Shown: positions 33,686-42,652 of the stretch, one piece after another
How the letters are laid out: the number at the start of each line of letters is the position of its first letter
Position numbering within the stretch: the first letter of the stretch is position 1
Source of the DNA: CAVUXJ01 sp963814975
Lineage (GTDB): Bacteria > Acidobacteriota > Vicinamibacteria > Vicinamibacterales > CAVVIG01
NCBI GenBank assembly: GCA_963814975.1
Contig: CAWFFB010000012.1
Span: 124,001 to 188,000 of the forward strand
Direction: 5' to 3'
Length of the DNA stretch: 64,000 nucleotides
Position numbers and translations under genes: made by a program
Notes under the pieces: model-generated
What the model saw: the letters and a program-made list of their open reading frames with translations, nothing else
Told to the model about the DNA's origin: nothing
The model's database searches: none

Positions 33686-36228
33686 GGGCGCCCCTCCAGA
33701 ACGCGTTGTAAATTTGCGGTCAATTCTACCTGCTGGTCCGGTGACAACTTGGCCCCCTGGCGGGTCAGATGAAATACGTCAATTGCACGTTGGCCCTCGG
33801 TGGCAATCAGCACGAGATCGACTTCGCAGCCGGCCTCCGACATCGCGCGGCTCATACGGTACAGCAGGCCGAGCGCGTTCTCCGCGACGATTTCCACGAT
33901 GGTAAACCGCCGCGACGACTCGTTGTCGCAGTGCACCACCGGCGCGAATCCTGGCAGGCGCACGCGGAACGCGCCTTCCTCGCGTCCTTTGAGCCGTACG
34001 GCAAGATCGGTCTTGCCCCGGATGACGTCCTCCAGCACCTTGATCAGCTGTGCGTCACCGCCCTTGTTCATCTCGAGGAACCGCTCCTGGTCGCTGAAAT
34101 GAAACATGTCGACGACCAGGCCGTCGAGCTTGGTGAAGGCAAACCCGCGGAGGATGTCCATCCCGAACGAGGACAGCACACCGGAAATGTTCGAGAACAG
34201 GAACGGCTGGTCGCGTGTAATGACCGTCAGCTCCCATTCTGCGTCCTTGCGTTCGACCCACGTCTCAATCGCGCCCGGACCGAGGCCGCGCGAGCGTCGA
34301 ACATGGCTGTAGACCGCGTCCCGCGAGAACAGCTGCAGATACCGACGCGGGAGTCCCTGAAGAAACGTCTCGATCTCCCGTGCCGTCAAATCGGGAGGAC
34401 GCTGGGTGATGAGGTCATGGATCAGCGTGGATGTCGCCGCCTGTCCCGGATCGATGACTTCGTCACCGTAGGAGAGCGTCAGGTGGTTGTAGGTATCGAC
34501 GTACAGCCGCCACAAAAGGTCTTCTCTCCACGCCGTCAGCGTCTCGAGGCTCACGGCTTCGACGTCGGCCAGCGTCATTAGGCAGAGCATCTTGAGACGC
34601 TCCTCGACGCCGACCAGCTCGGCAAACTGGCGGACGACCTCCGGATCCTCGGTGTCGCGGCGGAACGCCGCGACCGACATCTTCAGATGTTCGCGAACCA
34701 GGAACTCCACCACGCCGCGCGCGTGCTCATCGAGTTGCAGACGTTCGAACATCTGCTGGGCCATCCGCGTGCTCTCCAGATGATGGTTGTCGTCGCGCCA
34801 CTTGCCGACATCGTGGTACAGGAGCGCGAGAACCAGGAGCTCGGGATCCTCGAGCTCGTTCAGGAGACGCCGAAAGCGCTCGCGCTCCGGCCCGGCTTCC
34901 AGTAACCGTTCCAGATTGCGAATCGTCAGCAGCGTGTGCTCGTCGACGGTGTACTTGTGGTAGAAATCGCGCACGACGCGGCAGCTGATGGCTTTGAATT
35001 CGGGGAGCATCTGCCCGAGCATTCCGTGGTCGTGCATCTCGGAGAGACGTGCGTAGAGACCGGGCCGCGGCTTGAGCAATGTGAGCAGCGCGTCCCGTTG
35101 CGCCTTGGTCGGAAGGAAGTCCTGGGGCGCAAATCGGCCGGCGTGCTGCTGTATGCACGCGAGCACATCGTCCGAGACGCCGCAATCGCCGTCCAGGGCG
35201 GCCTGGAACGCGGCGAGCCAGGTCTCGGGTTGGTCGGCCGCCGCGCGCAGGTCCACGAAACGAATCTCATCACCGGAACGCACCAGGTTGCGGCCAATCG
35301 GCGTGGGGGCGGCCTTCAGGGCCCATCGCAGCGAACGATCGATCGCACGGGCATGACGAAAGTACTCACCCATCAGCCGTTCGACCCGCTGGTGTGGCGT
35401 CGATCCCGGAAACCCCATCCGCGCCGCGGCCCGTTCCTGAAGCTCGTGGTTGAGCACGTTGTGATGCCGCCTGGCCTCGAAATGGAGGATGGAACGCACA
35501 CGTAATAGAAATTCTTCGGCATCGTCCAGCGCGCGCAGCCCCGAGCCACCCTGTCCGAGAAGGGCAGGATCCGTAACCTTGGCAATCGTCTGTGCGCCGA
35601 GCAGATCGCGCAGACCGCCTGGTGCTTCCTTGACGTCCGGCTCGAGCTGGTAGAACGTGTCGTTGAAGCGCGCGTGCCGCTCGACGATGAGGGCCCTGAG
35701 CGCATCGAGCGTCCGCCTGCTCATCCGCGTGAGCTCGGTAGCCCCGGCGAACTCATCGAGCAGCGTGGCGTCGCCCGCGATAATCCGGGCGTCGGTCAGC
35801 GCCAGAAGGAATTCGGGATTGTCCCCGGCCAGGCGCGCCCCTTCGTGGACCTCGCGCACGTGGTGGCCGATGGTCAGGCCCAGATCCCAAATGGGGTTGA
35901 GAAAGCCGTGCAGAAACCGCTCGTCCTCCGACGCGATAGGACCGGCAAACAGCACCAGTAGGTCGATGTCGGAGTGGAGACACAGCTGGCGGCGTCCGTA
36001 GCCACCCAGGGCGAAGACGCCGACCGGCTGCGTGAGCGGTCCGGCCTCCGCGAACAGCTGCTGCACGATCGCATCCATCCGATGGGAGTATTGCTTCAGC
36101 GCCTGACGGCCGCCGTCGCCGCGCTCGCTCGCCGCCGACAACTCAGCGCGAGCGGCGTCGATGCGGGCCCGGCGCACGCCACGTAGATCGGGACCGGTCG
36201 CGACGGCGGATGGCTGAGGCTCTCCCAT
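33682..36228 (-). CDS. glnD: Bifunctional PII uridylyltransferase / uridylyl-removing enzyme
   Basis: An 848-residue GlnD of normal length. Domains in order: nucleotidyltransferase (about 60-200) with GGYGRRQLCLHSDIDLLVLF; a central HD domain (about 430-560) with HTLLTIRNLERLL, YHDVGKW; and two ACT domains (about 690-840, with WELTVITRDQPFLFSNISGVL and FTIVEIVAENALGLLYRMS) for glutamine sensing. It uridylylates PII when glutamine is low and reverses this when it is high. Its stop overlaps the start of the PII gene, the natural partner. The presence of GlnD with Tyr51-type PII suggests enteric-like nitrogen control. Confidence 0.97.
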   Translation of the reverse strand: MGEPQPSAVATGPDLRGVRRARIDAARAELSAASERGDGGRQALKQYSHRMDAIVQQLFAEAGPLTQPVGVFALGGYGRRQLCLHSDIDLLVLFAGPIASEDERFLHGFLNPIWDLGLTIGHHVREVHEGARLAGDNPEFLLALTDARIIAGDATLLDEFAGATELTRMSRRTLDALRALIVERHARFNDTFYQLEPDVKEAPGGLRDLLGAQTIAKVTDPALLGQGGSGLRALDDAEEFLLRVRSILHFEARRHHNVLNHELQERAAARMGFPGSTPHQRVERLMGEYFRHARAIDRSLRWALKAAPTPIGRNLVRSGDEIRFVDLRAAADQPETWLAAFQAALDGDCGVSDDVLACIQQHAGRFAPQDFLPTKAQRDALLTLLKPRPGLYARLSEMHDHGMLGQMLPEFKAISCRVVRDFYHKYTVDEHTLLTIRNLERLLEAGPERERFRRLLNELEDPELLVLALLYHDVGKWRDDNHHLESTRMAQQMFERLQLDEHARGVVEFLVREHLKMSVAAFRRDTEDPEVVRQFAELVGVEERLKMLCLMTLADVEAVSLETLTAWREDLLWRLYVDTYNHLTLSYGDEVIDPGQAATSTLIHDLITQRPPDLTAREIETFLQGLPRRYLQLFSRDAVYSHVRRSRGLGPGAIETWVERKDAEWELTVITRDQPFLFSNISGVLSSFGMDILRGFAFTKLDGLVVDMFHFSDQERFLEMNKGGDAQLIKVLEDVIRGKTDLAVRLKGREEGAFRVRLPGFAPVVHCDNESSRRFTIVEIVAENALGLLYRMSRAMSEAGCEVDLVLIATEGQRAIDVFHLTRQGAKLSPDQQVELTANLQRVLEGRP

Positions 36229-36391
36229 GCTAAGGACCTAACACTCTAACGTATGTCCCGTATCGTAGCCGGAAAACCGACAGCCGGTCACACCGGCGAC
36301 CATTGGCCGGACTGCCGACCGACGGCGCTGCGCAGCGTTGTCGGCCAGCCGTTACGTCACGGCGCCGCCCACTCGCACGCGGCCGACTCCC

Positions 36392-38173
36392 CTAGAGCAG
36401 GCGCAGAAGGGCGCTTTCGATATAGATGATCGCTGCCGTCACGGCCAGAATCTTGACGATGACCGGTGTCATCTCCAGGATCCATCGCACCGGCGTGAAG
36501 TGCTCGTCCACATCACGCTGAATGAAGGCGAACGCGACGACCGATTGGGCGCAGCCAATATGGGTCCAGCAGCCTCCGAGCGCGTAGCCCGAGATTTGTG
36601 CCATGGCGAACAGGTGCAGGACCTTCCTGTCGAGGCCAAGCAGGCCGCGGGACGCGAAATCGGCGACAACGTTGTTGTCGAGGATGGCGGAGAGGAATGT
36701 CGATCCCAGAAACTGCACGAATGCGACGTGCGCATGGCCGAGCGTGGCGATCCCGCCGAGGATCAGCCCCTGCATCGCTGCGAAGAACCCCGCGGTTGTG
36801 AGCAGGGTCATGGAGAGAAACAAGGGAAACAAGAAGTAGTATTCGGCATACTCTTGGCGCGCCTCTCGTAACGCCAGCGCGCGCATCTTCGGAATACCGA
36901 AGACCGCCGGCAATGCTGCCAGGAACCCGGCAGCCGACGCCAGGAACAGGGGCACCTCGTGATAGATCCCGTGCACGATGAGCACGGCGATGAACGGGAC
37001 CAGTGCGAGTGCTCCGATCTTCTGCGCGCGCTGGCGGACCCGGGCCATGGCGGCCAACACCTCTTGGACGGCCAGCTCCGCCCGGAAGGCCGCTTCGTAC
37101 TCTCCCGCGGCGTCGAGGATGTAGTGGCGATCGAGACCGTCGGCGAGCTCGTCGGTGACGAAGTGCCCCAGCAGCAGGCGGCGCGTCTCCAGGGGAACAT
37201 CCTCGTGGATGAGGGCGAGGCCGAGCGACTCGCCGCTTCGTAGCCGGGCGATAACGCGCGGAGCCCAGTCGTCCGTAGGGCCTGCATGGCCTTCCACGAG
37301 CTCAACAGGCGTGACCACCTCGCCGTGACGCGTCGCCTGGAGAAAACGCACATCCGCCATGTTGGCGTCAATGACATCCATCTCCTCGAGATTGACGCGC
37401 TGACCCAGCAGCTTGCCGCGAAGCTGGATGGCGATGACGAGATATGCGGCGACGGCGACCGGGGCGCAGTAAACGAGAAAGAAGGCGTTGTCGAGGTACG
37501 GATACAGGTTCGCCTTCATGATCAGGTTCGGCGGCTCTCCGTACGCCAGCCAGATGCCGCATATCGTGGTCACCGCGGTGCAGACCATCACGGCGTACCG
37601 GATCGCAGCCGCGGGAGCGGCTGCGAGCATCATGATGATGACCAGCGTGCGGATCGTCAGTCCAATCATCGAGACGCCGTCGAGAATGCCGGACGCGACA
37701 GCGACTACGGCCGTGACCGAGATGACGGTCGGCAGGATCATGCCCTGATTGCGGCGGAGCAGGAAAAAGGTCGTGCCTTCGAGCAGTCGCGTCTGGGCGA
37801 TGACGGATACGAAGAATGTCAGACCGAGAATGAACAGCATCGTGTCGGCATGCACGAGCTCGTCCAGACCTCGGAGCGATAACAGGTGTTGCTGCACCCA
37901 ATGCCATGCTCCTTGGTCGGCAATCTCGGTGTGCCATCCCGAGGTCGGCAGCCCGGCAAACGTCGCGACGATGATCAGCAGCATCCCGTAGGTGAGCGTG
38001 TTCTTGTGGATTTGGTACTTGAACGAACCAAACACGAAGAGCCCGAGGATGGTCAGGAGTACTTCCGCGCCGAGCAGCCAGAGTGGCAGGGCGAGGACGC
38101 GGCCGGCCAGGAGAAGTCCGCCTGCGACCATCGTGCAGCCGGCGAGAAATGCGCCAGCCGGCAGCATCACCAC
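36392..38173 (-). CDS. NhaD/ArsB-superfamily ion transporter with large cytoplasmic insert
   Basis: A 593-residue protein with about 12 hydrophobic helices. GEPPNLIMKANLYPYL and ILDNNVVADFASRG match the paired half-helix motifs of the ion-transporter superfamily (NhaD, ArsB, SLC13). Between the two halves, residues about 260-395 are hydrophilic (VNLEEMDVIDANMADVRFLQ to AMARVRQRAQKIG) and could be a regulatory domain. Substrate is probably Na+/H+ or an anion; not certain. The start is unclear: GTG at 38171-38173 or ATG two codons later, with no ribosome site. It sits between glnD and amt on the same strand. Confidence 0.75.
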   Translation of the reverse strand: MVMLPAGAFLAGCTMVAGGLLLAGRVLALPLWLLGAEVLLTILGLFVFGSFKYQIHKNTLTYGMLLIIVATFAGLPTSGWHTEIADQGAWHWVQQHLLSLRGLDELVHADTMLFILGLTFFVSVIAQTRLLEGTTFFLLRRNQGMILPTVISVTAVVAVASGILDGVSMIGLTIRTLVIIMMLAAAPAAAIRYAVMVCTAVTTICGIWLAYGEPPNLIMKANLYPYLDNAFFLVYCAPVAVAAYLVIAIQLRGKLLGQRVNLEEMDVIDANMADVRFLQATRHGEVVTPVELVEGHAGPTDDWAPRVIARLRSGESLGLALIHEDVPLETRRLLLGHFVTDELADGLDRHYILDAAGEYEAAFRAELAVQEVLAAMARVRQRAQKIGALALVPFIAVLIVHGIYHEVPLFLASAAGFLAALPAVFGIPKMRALALREARQEYAEYYFLFPLFLSMTLLTTAGFFAAMQGLILGGIATLGHAHVAFVQFLGSTFLSAILDNNVVADFASRGLLGLDRKVLHLFAMAQISGYALGGCWTHIGCAQSVVAFAFIQRDVDEHFTPVRWILEMTPVIVKILAVTAAIIYIESALLRLL

Positions 38174-38276
38174 GGGGGCAGGAGGCTGCGGCGGTGCGAC
38201 GTCGCTCAGATCGGCCTCCGCAGCAAGTCAGAGTGGAGACGACGGCATCCGTCAAGGACCATGGGGGCAGTCAGGT

Positions 38277-38309
38277 CCGCAGGGCGCGATATCGGTATGC
38301 GCCCTGCGG
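38277..38309 (-). terminator. Strong 11-bp hairpin downstream of amt
   Basis: CCGCAGGGCGC (38277-38287) and its exact reverse complement (38299-38309) with an 11-nt loop, seven bases after the amt stop on the minus strand. No T-tract follows, so it would act as a GC-only terminator or mRNA 3'-end stabiliser. Confidence 0.55.
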
Positions 38310-38315
38310 GTTCGA

Positions 38316-39713
38316 TCAGGTGTGAGCGACCTCGCGGGTTGTTCCAAAGCCGACGTAGGCGACCTCGCCGTGCTCGCCGACGTCCAGACCTTCTATTTCC
38401 TCTTCTTTGCTGACACGGAGGCCGAGCGTCGCCTTGATCGCATACCAGAAGATCAAGGAGACCGCCAGGGTATACACGGCTACCGCCGCGATCCCTTTGA
38501 GCTGAGCGAGCAGCAGCGTCATGCCGCCGCCGTTGAACAGGCCGTTGCCTGTCGCCGCTCCGGTGAGCTTGTCCACCGCGAACAGGCCCACGCAGATGGT
38601 CCCGAAGACGCCATTGAAAAGGTGGACTGGAACCGCTCCGACGGGATCGTCGATTTTCAGGGTGTCCAGCAATTTCACGGCGCCGACGACGAGCAGTCCA
38701 GCCAGCAGGCCGATGAGGAGCGAGGCGTTGACCGTCACGAACGCACAGGGAGCCGTAATGGCCACCAAGCCTGCCAGAAGGCCATTGATGGACATCCCCA
38801 GGCTAGGCTTGCCGTCCAAGGTCCAGTTGAGAGTCGTGGCCGAGAGCATCCCCATGAAACCGGCCGAGTTCGTGGTCATGAAAATATGAGCGATGGCATT
38901 GGGGTCGGCCGCCATGGTGGATCCGGGATTGAATCCGAACCAGCCGAGCCACAGCACGAAACACCCGATGACGCCCGACGTATAGCTGTGGGCGGGGATC
39001 GGAGCCACTCGGCCGCCAGGGCCGTACTTGCCCAGGCGGGGCCCCAGGACCAGAATGCCGGCGAGAGCCGCCCAACCGCCCACGCTGTGGACGACCGTCG
39101 AACCGGCGAAATCCCAGAAGCCGGCAGTAGCGAGCCAGCCGCCGCCCCAGATCCAGTGGCCGGTAATGGGATACACGAAACTGATCAGGAGAAAGGAAAA
39201 CACGATGAAGGAGATGTACTTGATGCGCTCGGCGACCGATCCGGAAACGATCGTCGCGGCTGTGCCGGCGAAAACCAACTGAAAGAAGAACTTCGCGTTA
39301 AGAGGAATGCCCGTCCACGCGATGGCCTTGTAGGCGCCCATATAGGCGTCGCCGGTGGCAGGGCTGTTGTCCGCGCCGCCCAGGGCGAACAACCCCTCGG
39401 ACCCCATGAAGCCGGTACCGTTTCCGAACATCAGGCCCCAGCCGAACACATAGAAGGCCAGGCAGGAAATGGCGAAGACAATGAAGTTCTTCGACAAGAT
39501 GTTGACGGTATTCTTGCTCCTGCAGAATCCGGACTCGACCAACGCGAAACCCAGGTTCATGAAAAAGACCAGGGAGGCCGTCAGCACCACCCAGATCGTG
39601 TCCAATGCGATCGTCAGTTCCTCCGCCGTTTTGGCGTGGGCAGTCGAGGCCCACGCGAAGCACGCCACAAGCGTGAGGGCCGAACAGTACAACTGTCGCT
39701 TGCCCAGATTCAT
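38316..39713 (-). CDS. amt: Ammonium transporter (with leader peptide)
   Basis: A 465-residue Amt. A cleavable leader (LYCSALTLVACFAWASTAHA) precedes 11 membrane helices. Conserved Amt parts include FGWGLMFGNGTGF, the Amt signature region DFAGSTVVHSVGGWAALAG with pore His nearby, LGWFGFNPGSTMA and the second pore His in VPVHLFNGVFGT. The cytoplasmic tail (EEEIEGLDVGEHGEVAY) is the usual PII-contact end. It transports ammonium, blocked by unmodified PII. The outer-membrane-type gene immediately upstream is probably in the same operon. A second amt is divergent at 41426. Confidence 0.95.
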   Translation of the reverse strand: MNLGKRQLYCSALTLVACFAWASTAHAKTAEELTIALDTIWVVLTASLVFFMNLGFALVESGFCRSKNTVNILSKNFIVFAISCLAFYVFGWGLMFGNGTGFMGSEGLFALGGADNSPATGDAYMGAYKAIAWTGIPLNAKFFFQLVFAGTAATIVSGSVAERIKYISFIVFSFLLISFVYPITGHWIWGGGWLATAGFWDFAGSTVVHSVGGWAALAGILVLGPRLGKYGPGGRVAPIPAHSYTSGVIGCFVLWLGWFGFNPGSTMAADPNAIAHIFMTTNSAGFMGMLSATTLNWTLDGKPSLGMSINGLLAGLVAITAPCAFVTVNASLLIGLLAGLLVVGAVKLLDTLKIDDPVGAVPVHLFNGVFGTICVGLFAVDKLTGAATGNGLFNGGGMTLLLAQLKGIAAVAVYTLAVSLIFWYAIKATLGLRVSKEEEIEGLDVGEHGEVAYVGFGTTREVAHT

Positions 39714-39805
39714 AATCTCTCCTTGCGCATGTTTCGTCTTGAAAGAGTCGCGGACGCGTGAGGCAGACGCGGACGCCTCAACGCGACCTGGATCGCGAAC
39801 GGTCG

Positions 39806-40687
39806 TCAGTACCCGACGCCGATGCCGAAGAGCCCGATCACCTTGTTGCCCTTCCGCTCATCCTCCGAGTTGATGTTGAAGAATTTCGTGCCGTGGCCCA
39901 GGAACAGGACATCAACGCCGCCGTGAATATTCCATGCGCCGAATTTGCTGGGGATGCCCTTGAGGGGAAGAGTGAGGAGGCCGCCGACGTCGAAGAATCC
40001 GAACGAGTGGTTCTCGGTGGTCCCGTCGTAGTTGTCGCCCGTGGGCGCTTCGTAATAGTCGCTGAGGCCCAGACCGAGCTTGACGGGGATGGCCAGCGTG
40101 AGCCCGTTCTCCATGAGCGGAAAGCCTGGAGCCACGCCGAGCTCGAGATACGTGCCCTTGTGGCTGCCGGCGTCCGCCTGGCCGTCGTCGGTCAGTTCCC
40201 ACGCCAGGAACGCGTAGGGCGCGAGCATGTGCGTCTTCGAGACCTTGAGCTGAAATTCTTTGACCGTGTTGAATACCCCGTTGGGACTCGTCAGCGCCAT
40301 GTACGTCGCGCCCAAGGTGTACCCGCCGCCAAATCCCAGATTGAGCGTGGTGTAGAAATCCTCTTCGTAATGCGCGTAGCCGGGTCCTCCCGCATCTTCA
40401 TTGCTGCCCGACGATCCGGTGTGCAGGCTGTTCCACACGCCCACGTTCACGCCGACGCTCTTGATCGCGCCATCGCCAGAGAAAAGGGCAATGCCAAGGT
40501 CGCCGTACGGCCACATCGTCAGCTTGGGATCGATTTCCTGCCGGATACCGCGGAAGAAATAGATCGTCGGAAAGTCGACGCCGCCGGTGAAGGTCAGCGC
40601 TCCGGGATTGGGATCGTCCTGCGCGATCGCGGGAGCCGGGGCCGCGAATGAAACGATCGCCGCGGCCAACACACCTGCCAGGACCAC
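39806..40687 (-). CDS. Exported outer-membrane-type beta protein next to amt
   Basis: A 293-residue protein with a leader (LAGVLAAAIVSFAAPAPAIA) and alternating beta strands rich in Gly, Tyr and Phe, ending in the typical outer-membrane Y. The opening GGVDFPTIYFFRGIRQE and later motifs resemble the TorF/Gcw_chp-type family, members of which often neighbour amt-glnK genes. It may be a porin for ammonium or a small solute; that is inference. GTG 40687 is the only in-frame start, but a basic leader start (RKNGTRAR) lies in frame just upstream of it, and a one-base indel near 40710 would join it to MTMFYA at about 40727. The true start is probably there. Confidence 0.65.
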   Translation of the reverse strand: MVLAGVLAAAIVSFAAPAPAIAQDDPNPGALTFTGGVDFPTIYFFRGIRQEIDPKLTMWPYGDLGIALFSGDGAIKSVGVNVGVWNSLHTGSSGSNEDAGGPGYAHYEEDFYTTLNLGFGGGYTLGATYMALTSPNGVFNTVKEFQLKVSKTHMLAPYAFLAWELTDDGQADAGSHKGTYLELGVAPGFPLMENGLTLAIPVKLGLGLSDYYEAPTGDNYDGTTENHSFGFFDVGGLLTLPLKGIPSKFGAWNIHGGVDVLFLGHGTKFFNINSEDERKGNKVIGLFGIGVGY

Positions 40688-40777
40688 CCGGGCCCGCGTC
40701 CCATTCTTGCGCGTAGAACATCGTCATCACCTTCACGTCGCCACCTCCAAAGTGAGCCTAGGAATTGTCGGACTGCG

Positions 40778-40799
40778 CCAAACCGCTGCAGCGGCTTGG
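40778..40799. promoter_or_regulatory. 22-bp palindrome upstream of the outer-membrane/amt operon
   Basis: Half-site CCAAACCGCTG mirrored with one mismatched pair; the centre CCGCTGCAGCGG is a perfect 12-bp palindrome. It lies about 50-90 bases upstream of the likely start of the outer-membrane gene and looks like a dimeric-regulator operator. Confidence 0.5.
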
Positions 40800-40949
40800 T
40801 GCAAGAGCAGATCCAGTCGAGCCAGTGGCGCGGGCAGCAACAATCGGCAGATTGACGAGGAAAAGCCCGCTGTTTTGCTTGGGATCGACGGTGGCGGCCG
40901 ACCCCAACGACCGACACTTCTGTCCGTCTACAGGTATCGTTCAACATTA

Positions 40950-41065
40950 ATGTCCCTTTTTTGGCCGGCCTGTCTCGGGCCGCCGCTCGGAACAGAGTTC
41001 AAGCAGAAGGAGCGTCCGTTTTCGTCTGATGCCGGCTTCGTCGCGGTCCACCAGAAGAGGGACAT
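40950..41065. repeat. Possible MITE: 116-bp segment with 15-bp terminal inverted repeats
   Basis: ATGTCCCTTTTTTGG at 40950-40964 and the complement of ATGTCCCTCTTCTGG at 41051-41065 match at 13 of 15 positions. Short A/T-rich stretches lie just outside. No open frame is inside. It resembles a short non-autonomous transposable element. Confidence 0.45.
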
Positions 41066-41425
41066 ATTTGTATGACTATTTGAAGCGGCTCCATAAGTGT
41101 CGCTTCTGTCGTGCCTGGGCTACGACACGAATTTCATGGAGTGCGCTCGAGTCCAGACTCCCGCATGTCGCGGAAGCCGATCGTCGCCGCCGACGGGCTG
41201 CACTCCGCCATCATCTGCTGCGAGCGTTCTTGCTTGAGACCTGCGTGTGCCGATCGTGCTCATGTGGACAATGCGTTCGTGCCGGCGGCCGGGCCGTGGG
41301 AATCGGACCGTGCGGCCGACGTTCAACAGTACTCTTGTGGGTTGGCGATTGACGTGCGACAATCCCCGTCGCTTTTGGCAGACGCTCTCCACTTTCCAAG
41401 ACGCGAGCTTCTTTGAGGAATGCTC

Positions 41426-42646
41426 ATGAACCAAGCCGACACAGCCTGGATGTTGATCTCGACCGCGTTGGTGCTGCTCATGACGCCGATGCTGGCGTTT
41501 TTCTACGGCGGGCTGGTGCGCTCCAAAAACGCGCTCAACACGATGATGATGAGCTTCATCTCGCTGGGGTTCGTCGGCGTTGCCTGGGCGGTCATCGGGT
41601 ATTCGCTGGCGTTCGCGGCGGGTAACAACTGGATCGGTGACGCGTCGCGACTGTTCCTGCGTGGCGTCGGCCTCGAGGAGCAAGGAACGATCCCGCACCT
41701 GCTTTTCATGTGTTATCAGGGAACGTTCTGCATCATCACCGCCGCGCTGATCTCGGGTGCGATCGTCGAGCGCATGCGCTTCTCGGCGTATGTGGTGTTC
41801 ATCACGCTGTGGTCGATCGTCGTCTACGCGCCCATCGCGCATTGGGTCTGGGGTGGCGGATGGCTTGCGGACATGGGCGCGCTCGATTTCGCCGGCGGTA
41901 CTGTCGTCCATGTGAATGCGGGCGTCGCCGCTCTGGTCGCCGCGATCGTCATCGGTAAGCGCCGCGACTACCCTTCGTCCGGCCTGCTGCCGCACAACGT
42001 GCCGTTCACGCTGCTCGGCGCCGGCGTACTGTGGTTCGGATGGTTCGGATTCAACGCCGGCAGCGCGCTCGCCGCCAGTCCGATCGCGGCGCTCGCGTTC
42101 ACGGCCACGATGCTCGCTCCCATGGGCACCCTGGTCGCGTGGACGCTCATCGACATGGCGCGTACCGGCAAACCGACGGCGGTCGGCGCCGCCACTGCCA
42201 TCGTGGTGGGACTGGTTGCGATCACTCCGGCCGCGGGATTCGTCGGGCCGCTGAGCGCGATCGCGCTCGGTGCGATCGCCGCCTTCCCCAGCTACTTCGC
42301 TCTCCAATGGCGGGTAAAAACCTCGCTCGACGATTCGCTCGACGTCGTGGCGGCCCACGGCGTCGGCGGGACCGTCGGGGCGTTGCTCACGGGGGTCTTT
42401 GCGCAGAAAGCCCTCAACGGCGTTGCCGACGGCTTGCTGTTCGGCAATCCCGGTCAGCTCGGCATTCAGGCCATGGCCGTCGCCGCGGCGATTGCCTACA
42501 GCGGCGTGGTCAGCTTCGTGCTCTTGAAAGCGATCAGCGTGATCATTCCGCTGAGAGCCACTGAATCCGAAGAGAGTGAAGGCCTCGACGTCGCACTGCA
42601 CGGGGAAGAGGCCTATGTGCACGGCGGGGGCAGCGCTCGAAGCTGA
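41426..42646 (+). CDS. amt: Ammonium transporter, second copy
   Basis: A 406-residue Amt without an obvious long leader. Conserved features include YGGLVRSKNALNTMM, MCYQGTFCIITAAL, WVWGGGWLADMGALDFAGGTVVHVNAG, WFGWFGFNAGSALA and AAHGVGGTVGALLTG. The C-terminal tail ESEESEGLDVALHGEEAY is the PII-contact region. ATG 41426 is preferred because GAGGA lies six bases upstream; ATG 41420 would overlap that site. It differs clearly from the first Amt (the second pore His context is HGVGGT here), so it is an older paralogue, not a recent duplicate. Confidence 0.95.
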   Translation: MNQADTAWMLISTALVLLMTPMLAFFYGGLVRSKNALNTMMMSFISLGFVGVAWAVIGYSLAFAAGNNWIGDASRLFLRGVGLEEQGTIPHLLFMCYQGTFCIITAALISGAIVERMRFSAYVVFITLWSIVVYAPIAHWVWGGGWLADMGALDFAGGTVVHVNAGVAALVAAIVIGKRRDYPSSGLLPHNVPFTLLGAGVLWFGWFGFNAGSALAASPIAALAFTATMLAPMGTLVAWTLIDMARTGKPTAVGAATAIVVGLVAITPAAGFVGPLSAIALGAIAAFPSYFALQWRVKTSLDDSLDVVAAHGVGGTVGALLTGVFAQKALNGVADGLLFGNPGQLGIQAMAVAAAIAYSGVVSFVLLKAISVIIPLRATESEESEGLDVALHGEEAYVHGGGSARS

Positions 42647-42652
42647 CGCTGG

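Larger units (their letters stand above)
40688..41425. other. Intergenic region between divergent ammonium-transport genes
   Basis: About 700 bases without a credible gene. It holds the leader start of the outer-membrane gene, a 22-bp palindrome (40778-40799), a MITE-like inverted-repeat element (40950-41065), and the ribosome site GAGGA for the second amt at 41415-41419. I searched for a sigma-54 TGGCAC-N5-TTGC pattern near both genes and found none that fits. Confidence 0.5.

Noticed and set aside
37992..39761. 589-codon open frame antisense to amt
   Set aside because: Fully overlaps the ammonium transporter and resembles a codon-bias shadow.
40688..41425. Sigma-54 promoter for the amt genes
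   Set aside because: I looked for GG and GC dinucleotides in TGGCAC-N5-TTGC context on both strands and found no match near either start.
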